DNA of 64,000 nt from Tachypleus tridentatus (GCF_004210375.1 NW_027467782.1:27259276-27323275), one strand, 5' to 3'; counted from the first letter of the stretch, positions 33,081-46,051 are shown. The notes: generated by a model not told the origin, from the sequence alone. Numbers and translations: made by a program.

Positions 33081-35204
33081 AGTTTTATTTAATCCCAAAG
33101 TAACTTACTTTAAAAGATCTTACTCACCTTTTGAAACTATAAAACAAGAATGAAACTAGTTAATTCAACCTATACAAATCTTTATAAACAATACAGAAGT
33201 AAACCAGCTGGTATCTTTAACTTCTATTTACTAGCTTTAACAACACACTTTACTAATTAAATTAATCACCTAGACACAGTTAGTTTCACAAGATCTCTCT
33301 GTTATATAACATAAGTATTTTGCTATGTAATAACTATAGCTATATAGTATGTAAAAGGGTTTCAGCTCGGTTTTCCTAAGGATACACCTTACTAGACTAC
33401 ATTACAATAATATAACTGGTTTTATTATTCGAAAGTAGTTTTCACAATTAAAAGGGCTTTCGTCACCACTATTGCAGAAGATCAAAACAGTATTTCAATT
33501 TAGTATTTACTTTTAATATTGCAGACTAAGGGAAAATGTGAGTTGTTATAAATATATAAATACATATTGCTACGCTAAAATTACTTAGTAATTTATAAAT
33601 TTATATGTTTAATAATTTAAAATATTCTTTTAAAAATTGAAATTCAAACAACACATGACTTAAAGAACTAATGTGCAGTTGACAACATGCCACTGCACTT
33701 GTGGTTTTGAATTTTTTTAAAGTTTAACTTCAGTTGAAGATGAAATAAATAAGTGATACAAATTGGGTAGATCGAGTAGACAGACCCCTCTGTGACACAG
33801 CGGTATGCATTCGGGATTGGGATTTACAACTATAGTGAGCGGGGTTCTACATTCATGGTGGGCTGAGAAAAATATCGAATTTTGTAGCTTTGCGATTAAT
33901 TACAAACATAATATATAGATCAGAGTACTTCTCCAGACAATGTTAAAAAAAACAAAAACAACACAAACTACAAAATTCTTCACAGTCAATAAAGTCCTCT
34001 ACTAAATTGGTTTCATTATTTCTAAAAATATCCCAGGTTTGACATTATAAAACAATAAATATAAAATAAATTAGTCGCTATGATTAATAAACTTCATATT
34101 CTCGCTCTAAGACGAATTACTTATTTCTACTTGTAATATATTTAACACATTAATCATAGTTATGTGTTTTCATGAACATCTGTTGATTGTTCCAATATTT
34201 CGTTCTTAATTAAATTAATTAATAAAGTTAACAGTCACCATCGTCTTACTAACAAATGAATGTACATTATTTATAATATTGTCTTTTACAAAATACAGAT
34301 TATATCCTTTTCCAAGTTCTCGGTTAATTTTAAGCTAATCCAAACAGTTTTCTCATGATAAAATCTAAATTATGTTTTCCTTATTTGTAGATATTATTGG
34401 GAAATCAACTTCACATAAACTTGTACTTATTCTTAGTCTACACAACCAAGGGTATTTAAGTTAAGAGTGATTTGGTCTCTGGATCAAGACATCCCACTGT
34501 ACTTACACGCAACAATCCTTGACAGATTCAAAATTATCTTAATTAAAGCATAATATATACAGAGCTGTTCAATGTTTAATTCTGCACGCGTGTAAATAAC
34601 TTATTTAATAAATAAAATTACTTTGATTCTCTACGTTCTCAGATTCTAAATATACTGCAGTATACAGCATGCGAGAAGATGGGGCATGACAGAGATCAGA
34701 ATTTTTAACGTTTCACCTAAAGTTGTCATGGCAACTGTGTAACACAAAACAAACCGAAACTGCATCTGTTTCCCGCGATGTCGATTATAGAAAAATGAAA
34801 ATAATCCACTTAACAAAGAAAACACACAGTAACAACTACAACGTTTAAAAACCAAAATCGAAGGTCACCACAACCTAAACGGGTAAAATTCCACACAAAC
34901 AAAGCTCAGTCTTACTATATAACTACTGGCACGTTCCTTCTTTCAGACAGTTAAAATACGAAAAACAAAATGTGCAGATAAAAAATACAGTTGCCTTTTA
35001 TGCTAAATTTCGAATCAAACTATATATAGTCAATGTGTTGTTAATAATATGTGCAGTAAAATATGTGACACTACACTATTAACGGTCTTGAGAAACATCT
35101 ACACTTGGTTTTGAAAATCATCGTTATTTAAATTACCATTATTTTTTATCATCAGGAATATAAGTCGGATGAGAAGTAAGCAACAGTAAATTCATCAATA
35201 AAGA
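33081..35204. other. Long stretch without supported gene
   Basis: AT-rich. It contains a decayed family C SINE at about 33783-33905 (ACACAGCGGTATGCATTCGG, GGTGGGCTGAG, TGTAGCTTTGCGATTAATTA). Nothing else is supported. Confidence 0.45.
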
Positions 35205-35432
35205 AGTGAATCTTAGGTTCGAATCCCGGTTACACCAAACATGCTCAACCTTTCAGCCGTACCACCGTTATAATATGACGGTCAATCTTGGTAAAATGTT
35301 GGTAAAAGAGTAACCCAAGAGTTGGCGGCGAGTGGTGATGACTAGCTGCCTTCCTTCTAGTCTTACACTGCAAAATTAGGGACATCTATCGCAGATAACA
35401 ATTAAGTAGTTTTGAGCGAAATTAAAAAAAAA
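35205..35432 (+). repeat. SINE family A, head truncated
   Basis: Starts inside the head at GGTTCGAATCCCGG and keeps the full body and GAGCGAAATTAAAAAA tail. Confidence 0.85.
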
Positions 35433-37290
35433 AAATTCAATAGAAAACTAAGTGCTTTACAAAATACGCTACTGTTTTCTTCCAATAATTTCTAGGTGTC
35501 TGACGGATCGTATCTGTTTTACAAAGATGTATAAATACTTTATCTGTGGGGGTTTTATGAGTTGTGGATATAAAGTTTACTACAATTATAAGAGCCATAC
35601 AAATATATACATGACTCCAGCATACAAATCTGAACACCTCCGGAAACAGTAATATTATTTGATGCCCACAGGTCTTACATATCTTGCTACACATAGCTTT
35701 GTAGGATATCAGCTCTTTCGAAAAGAGTAAAGATAAACCCATTAGATGCCAATTGATATCTGTCCTGTTCAGCTGTGTGAATGTGTTATATTGCAAACAG
35801 ACACAATCAATGTGAACTCTTTGACAAAATTGTCCATTTTATTAGTCCATTGCTCTATATGTTTCCTGCTGTAGGTGACTCAGGCTGCCGTGGTTATAAC
35901 AAGGAAGGAAAACAGTTTTTTTGTATTAAGATGGATACAACTTTTTTTAATATGGAAGATCTAAAATATTTGTTGCTAACAGGTGTTTTTAAACTCGTAA
36001 ATGTTGTTAATTTTAGAAGTCACACAAATAGTCCGCTTACAGGAAGCGATTATCATCATGGAAAACTGTACCAATTATTTTATTGTAATCTTAATCACAA
36101 ATATAAAGTTAAGAAACTGATGTAAAAACATATAAAACACGTTGAACACACAAATATCTGTGTAACGGATAATCAGATCTGTTTTGTTTTTAACAAGCAC
36201 CAAATAATTGTTACTAAAGTTTTAATAATCACATATGAAATGATCAACAAAAGAAGGCTTGAAGGAAGGTCAAATGGTAATGGAATTCTAACAGTACACC
36301 CACATTTCACTTATAGATGAAAACTAACTTTGTATTAGATAGAACAAAAAGATACACATAAAATTATATGTTCATGAAACTGTGTCAGTGGAGTCATTCT
36401 TAAAAAAACATCTATAATCTTATTTATTTTGGTCGTAATTGTAGCAAAAATAGAAACTTCATCTATATTTTAAAACTATTTTAACATAACCAATCATAAA
36501 ATAGTGGGAAAGAAGAAATTTAAAAGCAAAAATACTTTAATTTGATTGGTATTTGTATTTTTCTTTAAATCAGCCTTTCCCAGAAATTTGTAGAAATTTC
36601 TTGAGAGTAGTACACAAAATTTCTTTTACGAAATCGCACTAGAACATTCTTGAAACTTCGAACGACGCGCTTGATTCATATAAAAACCGAGAGACAGTAT
36701 TACGTGAAGAATGTTGTTAGTCACTTACCATCAGAATGCAATATTAGAACTGTGATTAGCCCTAACTAATCGGAAAACTACACAATTTGGCTAGCAGCAT
36801 TTATAGATTTTTAACATTACAAACAGTTCAACTTCAGTTAATCAACTTTACATTATTATTACTTCGAAAATGTTAAATATATTCGGCGGAAAAATTCAGC
36901 TTGTAAGGATGTGCAGCCTATCAAACTAAATAGCTTAAACGAGGAGTAGCACTATTAACGTCTACAAGTTTATAAAACTGTTGTATATAATCCAGCATTT
37001 GTAATAACTCTTAGTGATAACGGTTTTCATAAGTTATAATTTTTGTATTAAAATTTATTTGTCTTAAAAAAGAACATTGTTTCTTTCAAACTTGTTACAA
37101 AATATCATAAATTTAATACGTATTAACATTTATTTATCTTCTATTTTCAAATTCATATTTGTACTGATTTGAATCAGTAATACGTAAAGTAAGTAACGTA
37201 ATAAAGAGGAGACTCGTCAAGGATAAAGAATAATACGTAACAAGTTGAATTTTATACACGTCATGTTCTGATAGAATCCAGAGATCTGAT
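35433..37290. other. Long stretch without supported gene
   Basis: 35437-36125 is open on both strands in several frames (up to 119 codons) but shows no motif or splice-site support. The rest is AT-rich. Confidence 0.4.
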
Positions 37291-37652
37291 ACACAAATGT
37301 ATATATTTAAAAACTGCTTGTATGTGTTAAGAAAACTTATAAGAAGAGAAGCGAACAACGTTTCGACCTTCTTCGATCGTTGTCAAGCTCACAAAGAAAG
37401 AAAGAGGTAAGTGACTGATAGCTGACCACATGTGTGAAGAGAGTTGTGTAATTGAGAGAAGGAATGTAGAGGGCGTGCTTAAATGTTTGATGTTTATTTT
37501 GGGCTTGAGTTGTTGTATAAGTAATGCTTCTTTGATTTTGAGTTTGTTTATGTTGGTTTCTTTATTTAGTAATTGGTTTTTTTTATGGTTATATTGTTTT
37601 ATTTGATTTGAAGTGTTCGAAAACGTGTGAAGGTGATTTTTTGTGTTCTGTT
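37291..37652 (-). mobile_element. Penelope-like element, 3' end fragment
   Basis: The minus frame contains NKETNINKLKIKEALLIQQL followed by KPKIN, nearly identical to the C-terminus of the copy at 9240-9340. It then has the tail with GGTCGAAACGTTGTTCGC. Only about the last 30 conserved residues and the 3' tail remain. Its inner edge abuts the Tc1 inverted repeat at 37655, so one element truncated the other. Confidence 0.85.
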
Positions 37653-37654
37653 TT

Positions 37655-39092
37655 AGACTCAACCACTCATTTGAGAAGAGCTTCGAAAGATGAAAATAAT
37701 AAAAGGGAAAATAAAAAACACAACTTTATTACCATACTCAAACGAAGCGTTAATAGGTAAACACGTAACGAAATTTAATCATTTGTGTTCAAGCATTAGC
37801 GTTCTCAACATCTTCCACTAACAATCTCCTGTGTTACATTGAGGAAAATATATGGCAAAGGCTGAAAACTTGACATAGTGTGAAAGTGGCAGAATTGTCA
37901 AGTTGCTAAAGCAAGGTATCTCTCAACGTGCCATTGCTGGTGAGATTGAACGTAGTAAAACTACTGTTGCAAATATATTTAAAGACCTTGACCGGAACGA
38001 GAATTTCAAGTGGTCGACCAAAAAATTTCGCTTACGTTGAGCACTAGGATTCGACGGTTTGTCCGGCAAGACAACACCAGCCAATCGTAGAACCAGATTA
38101 AGGCCCTATCGGACGCAGAATGCAGCTCAAAAACAATAAGACGGCATTTACAAGAGAAAGGCTTTAGACAACGTAAACGTGTTCGTAGGCCACGCCTCCT
38201 TCCACACCACAAAACAGCTCTTTTAAACTTTGCTGAGAAGCACCAAACATGGGACGTAGAAGAGTGGACAAATGTTTTGTTCTCTAATGAGAGAAAAAAT
38301 AACCTGGATGGTCCAGATGGCTTCAAACATTATTGGCACGACAAGAATATCCCACCGAAGACATTTTCTACACGACACAGTGAAGGAGCTTCCATCATGA
38401 TCTGGGGTTCTTTCTTCTTCCATGAAACAATGGAGCTTCAGGTTATACAAGGGCGTCAAACAGCAGCTGGCGATATTGGCAGTCATCATTATTGACTGAA
38501 TACCCTCGCTTGTGTAAAAATGACTGGATCTTTCAGCAGGACAACGTTGAAATCCACAATACCCGCAGGACAAAGGACTTTTTCATGGCGAATAACGCAT
38601 TTCTTTTGGACCATTCAGCGTGTTCGTCCAAACTGAACCCCAATGAAAATGTTTGGGGTGGATGGCAAAGGAAGTCTATAGAAATGAACGTCAATTTCAA
38701 ACAGTGCATGATCTTCATAAAGCCATCTTCACCACTTGGAATAACATTCCAGTCAGTCTTCTGCAAACGTTTCTGTCGATCATACCAAAGCGAATGTTTG
38801 AAGTTATTCGCAATGACAGCCGTGCAACTCACTACTGAGACCTCTTGTTGGGCATTTCCTATCCTGTTTAGGACTTCTTTTTGGTATGGTCTTAAACATT
38901 TGACCAGCTAGTATTTAGGCTTATTTCATAGTGTTCACATTTTCCCTATTAAATGCTAAAAATGTTGTTGTTTTTTCCTTTTCTTATTTCCATCTTTCGA
39001 AGCTCTACTCAAATAAGTGGTTGAGTCTAACAACGCAAAATGCATATTTTTTCTTTATGTTCATTGGCCTTAAGATTTTGGCTAGCAGTGTA
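37655..39092 (+). mobile_element. Tc1-like DNA transposon, left end truncated
   Basis: AGACTCAACCACTCATTTGA and GAGCTTCGAAAGATG on the left pair with the inverted copy at about 38968-39030. On the right the inverted repeat continues outward to about 39092 (ending CTAGCAGTGTATA). On the left the matching outer part is absent and Penelope-like sequence begins instead. Confidence 0.85.
37851..38838 (+). pseudogene. Tc1/mariner-superfamily transposase pseudogene
   Basis: Begins with ATGGCAAAGG and reads, through stops and shifts, as a Tc1 transposase. The helix-turn-helix part is GRIVKLLKQGISQRAIAGEI. The first catalytic aspartate region reads [10 protein letters not shown], where the usual SDE is SNE. 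The second, FQQDN, is intact. The third region, LNPNEN-W, keeps its glutamate. The end is FEVIRNDSRATHY. The enzyme would cut and paste the element at TA sites. Several stops (one nine codons in), frame changes and the lost first aspartate make it inactive. Length is close to the usual ~340 codons. Confidence 0.92.
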
Positions 39093-40536
39093 TATATTTT
39101 ATCTACAAGTGGTTTTTCTCGTCATTAAGATTACAGAAAAACGATGAACTTTGCTTACACATTGTACAAAATAAAGGTGCTGAATGAGTTAAGGAAAATA
39201 GATATTTATTGTTATTTACGTTTGTGAGTATATTAATTACAGTTAGATTAGAGCTTAATGTTCAGAATCGATTGTTAGACACAGTTTTTAACATGGATTA
39301 TCATGTTCATAAGATCTCAAAGACACTCCTAAATTATATCGCCGTCATAATTTAGTTTATGAAAAATGTCCTTAATGAAAAGAGAAGCTCTCTTATAAAT
39401 CAGGTGAAATAACCTCGAATGTTTCTTTTTGAAGTGATTGATGAAACATAAAATACAAAGGTGTCATCACGAAAAGTATAATAAATAATCTTAGGTGTGT
39501 GTTTTTAGACTCATAAAAACGAAGTGAAGGTGTTTTTGTTTGTTTCATAATTTTAGCGAAAAGCTGAGCAAGTACTTTGTGAGCTCAGCAGTTTTGTATT
39601 TTGAACTAGAGAAAAGACAGCTAGAAAAAGATATTCATTATCAACTGTTTTACAAATAATGGAATTTTACTGTCCCTCTTGTAGCGAATCCATTTTGCAA
39701 AAGTGTGAGAGAAATTTTTTAACAGCGGGATGCGTATAATAAATCCTCCAGGTATGCTAACACCAGGACGTGCTCTCTCAGTGAATAAAGAAACGATAGA
39801 TTAAATAATCGAACTCCGATTTTGTGTTAATCAACTAAAAAAAATGTACTTTACGAAAGCGCGAGAACATTCTGTTAAGTTTGATTTTTTTGTCTACTGT
39901 GAATTATACATTTGTGGAAAATTAGAAAATGTACCTAAGGTAAAGAAAAATAAAATGGGAGAATACTTCATTTCTAAGATTTTCTTGTTTGATTTGTTAT
40001 TTTCATTATGAAAAATGATATTTTTCTACAATATATTGTATAGTGTACATAAATACCGAGATGTATTTATAGCCTGTACTTAATAGTTTAGATGATACTT
40101 TTGAATGATGACTCGAGTATTAGAATAAATTAGTACTTTAAATATCTGAAACTTATTAACGTTATTCTTCGTCAGTAGTCTTTGATATAACTAGACGTGC
40201 AAAATAAAATATAAAAGGAAAATAATCATATGAAATACAAAACAAAGAAGCTTTATTGAATTTAATTTTGATAACTGTACAAGTCAAAATACAATAAATA
40301 AAATACAATTCAAATTTTGAAGCATAATAGGAAGATAATTTTGTTCAAGGTAAGTGGAATACGCCATTATTTGAATATGATTATGGTTTGACTGAAGGTA
40401 GGAGAGCAACCTAATTATTTAAGTATAAATGACAAACGTTTCTAAGAAAGTGAATTACATGATTTTATTGTAAATATAATAATATATTTTTGTATTATCA
40501 AATTGGACGACATTTTTCAAAATTTTCATAATTTAT
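39093..40536. other. No gene seen
   Basis: Starts with CTACAAGTGGTTTTTCTCG (Penelope-like tail end). A decayed SINE A tail (GTTTGTTTCATAATTTTAGC) lies near 39538. The rest is AT-rich. Confidence 0.4.
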
Positions 40537-40765
40537 TAATTGGCTAGGTGGTTCGGACGCTCGTTCCATGATTTGAGGGTCACATGGTCGAATCGACGTC
40601 ACACATACTCGCCCTTTCGTCGGTAGGGGAAGTTATAAAGTCATGTTAAGTACCACTATTTATTTTTAAAATAGTAGTCCTACAATCGTCGGTGGGTCTT
40701 TAACTGCTATATTAAGGACGACTAGCGGAAATAGCCCTCGTATAGCTTAGCGCGAAATTCAAACA
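40537..40765 (+). repeat. SINE family A, diverged
   Basis: TTGGCTAGGTGGTTCGGACG head, CGCCCTTTCGTCGG and GCGCGAAATTCAAACAAA tail. Confidence 0.8.
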
Positions 40766-42536
40766 AAATTATTTATCAACTGACATTTTCTGATCAGGCA
40801 GTTGATCAATAAAATAGAAGCTCCCTCTTTTGCAGTTATTAGATTTGTCCAATATTCCTGACAATTCTCTTAAAAATAATGAAATTAATATTTAATCAAA
40901 TATAAAAATTATTAGAAATAACCACTTTATAGTGAAGCATCTGATTTTCTGAATCTATCCTTCTCTGTTTAATAGCACGATGGCAATCTTTGGTAGTTAA
41001 AATATTAAAATTATTCTGCACTATGCATCAGTACTGCTGTGAGTTGAAAATTGTTTTCCTGAAAAATCTAATTCATGAGAGAGTAAAAATTTGAAGTTTT
41101 CCTGATTGTGGATATTCTGCATCGGATTTAAAAGGACGGTTTAGTTTTAACATTTATTTCTTAAACTAATAAAATATTCGTTTTATCGTGTGATGAATTG
41201 TATTAAGTTTTTGTCCGACATTTTCTGTCAGGACGAATTAATTAAGATCAAACAACCACGAAATTAAAATATCCTCGACTCCAGCCACTAGAGCAACAAC
41301 AAAGTTACAGGCAGAGCACGTGTATTGAATTTGATGATAAGAAAATTCTAGTTGATTATTAACTTACACGACCTTCCTATGGAAGACTGGCGTCCTTTTC
41401 AAAAAACAAAACATGTCTCCATGTTATCAGATGTTGGAGGAAGAAGTCTTAGAGAACCTGACCCTCCAGGGTATGTACCCAAACACCGACGACATTCATT
41501 CATTCATTATCAGATGATGGAAAGAGTCTTGTTCCTTATGCAGAGGACACGCTATACATGCACGTGAAACACGTGAACTAGTTAACTATGGTCGAGAGTC
41601 AGTTAAGCTATCTTTATTTAGAGTTCCAGCACATCTGATAGACACAAAGTAAAAATGTATTTCAACTTTTAGTTTATTGATTTCAGGCATAAACTGTAAC
41701 AATCAGTGTGACGCAACCTCTAACAGCTACACGTCACTCTGAAAGATGACACATGTCAATAATACTTTAATAACCGAAAATGGTGCATGTAAATTATATC
41801 TTAACAGTGTTACACGTTAATCACTGAGTACCATTTGAAAACGATAAATATAAACTGTAAGATAAGAACAGAATATGTCATAGGCATATCACAACAATTC
41901 TACTGAAAATGTTGTATAATTAATACGTAATCCAACATGTAGACAAAGCACAAGAAAATTATCAATGTGTAATAATTGAAGAACCAATACGTGGCTTAAG
42001 CGAAGTAATCAACTATGTCAAACACATTAAACGTAGAAATTGAAGAAGTTCATGTAGATCATACATTTCAGTAAAAAAAAATGTTGCATGTAAATCTCAG
42101 TGTAACAACTGTGAATTGCTGGACTATATTATGACAGTAAATTTACTTAGAGCTATATTACAAACAATATAAACAAACACACAATTATTACCGAAATGAG
42201 CATTTAATGTATAATAGCTGTTACATTTAAATGGGCGAAAAATATGTATACAAACATTTCGTTACTTTTGATTTAATATTATAAACAAGTTTTAACATTA
42301 TATATTGTAATAAGTAAATGCTGCAAAAAAGGAAATAATAAAAAACATGAAAAAACGCTTGTGAATTGTTGAACTAAAGCCACAGTCTCTTAAATTTCAA
42401 TAATAGTTATGAATGTTCCGATAAAATGTTAAGACTAAGTTTTTAGAGTTTATATTTAATTTACTTGAACATAAACGTAAATAGTTAAATTACCATGTAA
42501 GTTTCTGATAACCCAATAATATCAATGATACTGAAT
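40766..42536. other. No gene supported
   Basis: AT-rich. A 71-codon open frame at 41352-41567 has a charged, proline-containing sequence (REPDPPGYVPKHRR) but no clear splice sites or recognised family. Confidence 0.4.
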
Positions 42537-42909
42537 TTAAAAAGTTTGTGCAATTTTGTAAGTATCAATCCCATTCGTGTAACTGTATAGTGTGGAGGTA
42601 AAATCCATCTTGATTTCTCTTAACTCTAGAGTGAACATATTAACAATGGCTGTTTTATAAATTCGTTTATTAATTCTATTTCTCAGTTTTGAAGAAAAAT
42701 CAGGTTTGTTTCCGAACTTTTCCAATGATAAATGTATCTTGGCTGTCAGAATTTTCAATAAGAATAACAACCTTTTTTTTTCGATGTCCTTGTTTACTAT
42801 TTGGTTTAACGATAATAAGTTCATCGTAATTGTTCACATTTCTAGGAAACAGAGGTCGCTGGATATATTCTTTAATAGCTTTTCCTTGTTTTGACGCTGG
42901 TGTTTCTCT
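42537..42909 (-). pseudogene. Candidate coding exon with a frameshift at an A run
   Basis: A strong minus-strand acceptor (TATTCTACATCTTCAG) precedes 42909. The first frame reads RETPASKQGKAIKEYIQRPL and on to PNSKQGHRKKKV, where nine A residues occur in a row (42776-42784 region). A second frame then takes over (FGNKPDFSSKLRNRINKR) and runs to a stop at 42537. Both halves look protein-like and are basic. The simplest reading is one exon broken by a slip in the A run, either real or a sequence error. No family is recognised. It lies downstream of the block C exons on the same strand. Confidence 0.3.
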
Positions 42910-43195
42910 CTGAAGATGTAGAATATAGTTATGTTTAGTGGTGCAACACTCAAAATTTGAGCAATAATTTTACTATAACATGCATAAAACCAAATAAATG
43001 TTTCTATAAAAATTATAAATTATGAAATTGGTTTCAGTTATCTCATAAATGTTTTCTGGAAACTAGAAAAACTATTTCAAACATTGTTTCACGCAGTGAA
43101 TAAAGAATGATATACAGCAGACAATAGCTTAAATACTGTTTTCCATTTATATTTTACACGTTCACAAAGGATAACTAGATTGTTTATATTATTAC

Positions 43196-43400
43196 CTAGA
43201 CACGATGAAAGTACGGTAACAATTAAATGTCAAGTGTTCTACTCAATTTATTGTTATATAACTAGACAAAATGAAAGTACGGTTATAATTAAATGTTAAG
43301 TGTTCTACTCAATTTATTGTTATATAACGAGACAAGATAAAAGTACGGTTATAATTAAATGTCAAGTGTTCTACTCAATTTATTGTTATAAAACTAGACA
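43196..43400. repeat. Tandem repeat, 66-bp unit, about 3 copies
   Basis: CTAGACA, GAAAGTACGGTTATAATTAA and GTTCTACTCAATTTATTG recur at 43196, 43262, 43328 and 43394. Confidence 0.95.
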
Positions 43401-43837
43401 GATATAATTTATATAATTTAAGCATGAAAAGTTATGTGATCTGAACTACAAATGACTGGTTATTTACCTTATGTTACAGAGAGAAATAGTTTTCAAACTG
43501 TCTTATTTTTTTGCAACTTTGGAATAAATCACGCACCTTAATGCGTTTTAAAACAATCAATAATTTTGGTCAAGTCCGAAAGAAGAGAACTGGATATTTC
43601 ACTAAATGTCTTTCAGACCAATGAAAGTTGGCTGACAGTCAAAAGAAGAAAAAAAACTGTTGTAAAATGTCTGAAAGCGTCATCAACAAGATATAGTTGA
43701 ACCACTTGCAACAAAATGGCACAAATACACTGGTACTTGGCTAAGAAGGTCCCAATCCACCTTTAAAGCAAATTGCCGTTATATACCGATTATGTGTAAC
43801 CTGATAATATCTGAATCAGATGTTCAAAGCTCCAACA

Positions 43838-43845
43838 TGACGTCA
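43838..43845. promoter_or_regulatory. TGACGTCA palindrome upstream of the convergent exon
   Basis: A perfect CRE/ATF-type site followed by TTTC, about 170 bp before the plus-strand exon at 44014. In block A the matching spot has decayed (GAACGTCATTTC on the minus strand). A promoter role is inference. Confidence 0.3.
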
Positions 43846-44013
43846 TTTCATTGTACATACAGTTAAAAAACGAAATAAAGTGAGCAATATGAGCGGAAGT
43901 GATATATTATGGTGCCACTAATGTACAAAATAATTCGCTTTTATTATCAGTAGTGGTAGTATGTATGTGAATGAAAAATTACGAAAGGGCATTCTGATCT
44001 TTATGTTTTCCAG

Positions 44014-44300
44014 ATGTTATTAATGCTATGGACATCAGTAAAGGTAATGCAAACTTCTTACACAATCATATATTGTTATGATTGGCTCTGGCTTCAGTTT
44101 AATGGATGGTAATTGTCTTCCAACATGTACTAAGATTGAAGAAGAGGTGATTCATCAGTTTAACTAGCATATAGACTTATTAGACCTCAATGGTATCAAA
44201 CATGTATAAGTCTATTTTGGAGAAAAAAAATTGCACGCATTCAAACGACTCTGAACATTAAAGATTCTCTGAACGCATCTTTTTTTAACTGTAAAAATGT
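44014..44300 (+). pseudogene. Unrecognised conserved exon, block C copy
   Basis: The acceptor ATGTTTTCCAG precedes 44014. One frame starts VINAMDISKGNANFLHNHIL and another contains GSGFSLMDGNCLPTC and IEEEVIHQFN. In-frame stops follow, then the conserved TLNIKDSLNASF. The block A counterpart (2643-2914, minus) has kept the second half open. Loss of frame in different places in the two copies fits independent decay after duplication. The parent protein is unknown to me. Confidence 0.45.
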
Positions 44301-44438
44301 GAATTTACTTGCATCAAATATTAATTATAACGTAAGATGAATAAGAACTTAATTGAATTTCGAACCAATGTATTCCTTTCTTCTAGGTCATTTTCATATA
44401 TCGTCTCCAGGGTTGTTCGTTTGGTCACTTTTGCTTTC

Positions 44439-44640
44439 TTAGTATATTAGTTTTGTCTTCTTAACGTTATTTGCAGAGACCTTCTTCTCACATTCAGGGA
44501 TCAGTGGCATAGCCTCCAAAATATCCAATTCATCAGTGGTTATCTTTTCATCACCTGGCTGTTTGTGTTCGACACGGTTTTTCAAAACATTCCGTTCTTC
44601 CCGAGGTATAGATTTCCAGGTGTAGAAAAAACAAAGTACG
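44439..44640 (-). CDS. Transmembrane exon 2 with cytoplasmic tail, block C copy
   Basis: The minus acceptor GATCATGCAG precedes 44640. Entered in phase 2, the exon reads VLCFFYTWK, which completes the helix begun in the exon at 44765-44850. Then come SIPREERNVLKNRV, a basic stop-transfer region, and an acidic tail with DELDILEAMPLIPECEKK, ending at a TAA (44439-44441). The tail motif is shared with block A. Joined to the previous exon it gives a single-pass membrane protein with a tail of about 60 residues. The tail continues longer in block A, so the stop here may be secondary. The same-strand Ig and GCC exons upstream make this a candidate 3' end of that gene. Confidence 0.45.
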
Positions 44641-44764
44641 CTGCATGATCATTACAGAAAATAAATAAATAAGAATCACGTGTTTCAAGTCCATTAAAAT
44701 ACATATTGTAATTAAATAAGCTATGGATAATGCATCACAGTTAAAACTTGCAGTCGTAACTTAC

Positions 44765-44850
44765 CACAAAGCAGTAAGACACATCAAAATGAGTGCTGTC
44801 CACCAAGCACATCTTGGAACTGTAGATTTTGAAGTCAAGTGGAGCGTAGC
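44765..44850 (-). CDS. Transmembrane exon 1, block C copy
   Basis: Bounded by an AGAAG acceptor and a GTAAGT donor (minus). Phase 0 in, 2 out. It reads SKSTVPRCAWW and then TALILMCLTAL, the first half of a transmembrane helix. Spliced to 44640 it gives LILMCLTALCVLCFFY, an uninterrupted hydrophobic span followed by WKS and basic residues. Blocks A and B keep the frame (VVRYPWW in place of VPRCAWW). The GCC exon upstream ends in phase 1, so one exon of phase 1 to 0 must lie between 44.85 and 46.36 kb if all belong together. I did not find it. Confidence 0.5.
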
Positions 44851-45057
44851 CTTCTGAACCACTTCAATTCGATCTTAAGACAGAAAGTCGTATTTAAAAT
44901 CACTTTACGTACTCTACCGATTATGTAAAACCGAAAAATTAAACTTTAAATGTAAGTTAACAATAATAGTAATGTGTATAATTCTTTAAGTTCAACAATA
45001 ATCTTCATTAACATATTAAAATTTCAATTGAATAAATATGATATTTTTTACATTTAT

Positions 45058-45430
45058 AATATATTTTCATATTAAACATTCATAACAACCTTTACAATTT
45101 GCCAACTGTATATATATTTTTTCTTTACATTTTAAACAGATAATTAGCAAAGAAAAATAACGCCTGTTATATTATTTGAGTTCCTTACTAGTAGACAAAT
45201 AGTACAGTTATGTAATAACAACAACTATATAGTTATATAACATAATATATTTTCATATTAAACATTCATAACAACCTTTACAATTTGCCAACTGTATATA
45301 TATTTTTTCTTTACACTTTAAACAGATAATTAGCAAAGAAAAATGACGCTTGTTATATTATTTGAGCTCCTTACTAGTAGACAAGTAATAGAGTTATGCA
45401 ATAACTCCAACTATATAGTTATATAACATA
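45058..45430. repeat. 186-bp tandem duplication inside block C
   Basis: TATTTTCATATTAAACATTC through CTATATAGTTATATAACATA occurs at about 45063 and again at about 45249. Block A has a single copy, so this arose after A and C separated. Confidence 0.93.
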
Positions 45431-46051
45431 AAATAAGCTTGGTTTTCCAACATATTTACATTAATAGACAATACAACAAGAAACCTACTGACTTTCCATT
45501 CCAAACACACGTGATCAGACGATATAAGAAAAATCTCGACATTTTCTTTACGATAATTGACATATTATACAACTCAGTATAACACAGTGAGTTAAATCAA
45601 CTTAGATTCATTAAAACTGTAAAGATGTATAACACAAATTAAACACACTGTCTTTCCATTGACTACTTAATAAAGTCAGTTTGTTTAATCGGTATTCACT
45701 TACTGTGATTAGTTTTATAATTAACTACTTCACTTATTATGGTGCATAATTATATTTTGCTATCGAATCGTATCCACTGAATGGTAGTTTCTGCGTTTTT
45801 ATAACAATATTAAAAACAGTAATTTTTACAAATTTCTCTTTACTCTAAATTTCCCAGATAAAGAACGATACCATTTTGACCACAAACATTGAACGTCGTA
45901 CGTCACTACTGATGAAGTTTTTCGTTTACTTGGTAACAATTCTTTCTAAGATATAAGTTATGTTTTGGGACATACACTGTTTTAGTTAAATATCTTTACG
46001 TCTTTTTTGTAATAATGTGACGCACACAGATGTGATATTGAGACACCGTTA

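Larger units (their letters stand above)
43405..45970 (-). repeat. Block C: inverted counterpart of block A
   Basis: See block A for matched positions. Block C lacks the SINE B and about 500 bp found in A. It holds an internal 186-bp tandem duplication and a perfect TGACGTCA. It carries the better-preserved transmembrane exons and a worse-preserved convergent exon. Confidence 0.85.

Noticed and set aside
35437-36125. Overlapping frames of 114 and 119 codons on opposite strands
   Set aside because: No motif, no splice support and no paralogue. Long frames by chance occur in this interval on both strands.
38006-38832. Several minus-strand frames of 99-116 codons
   Set aside because: Antisense shadows of the Tc1 transposase remnant.
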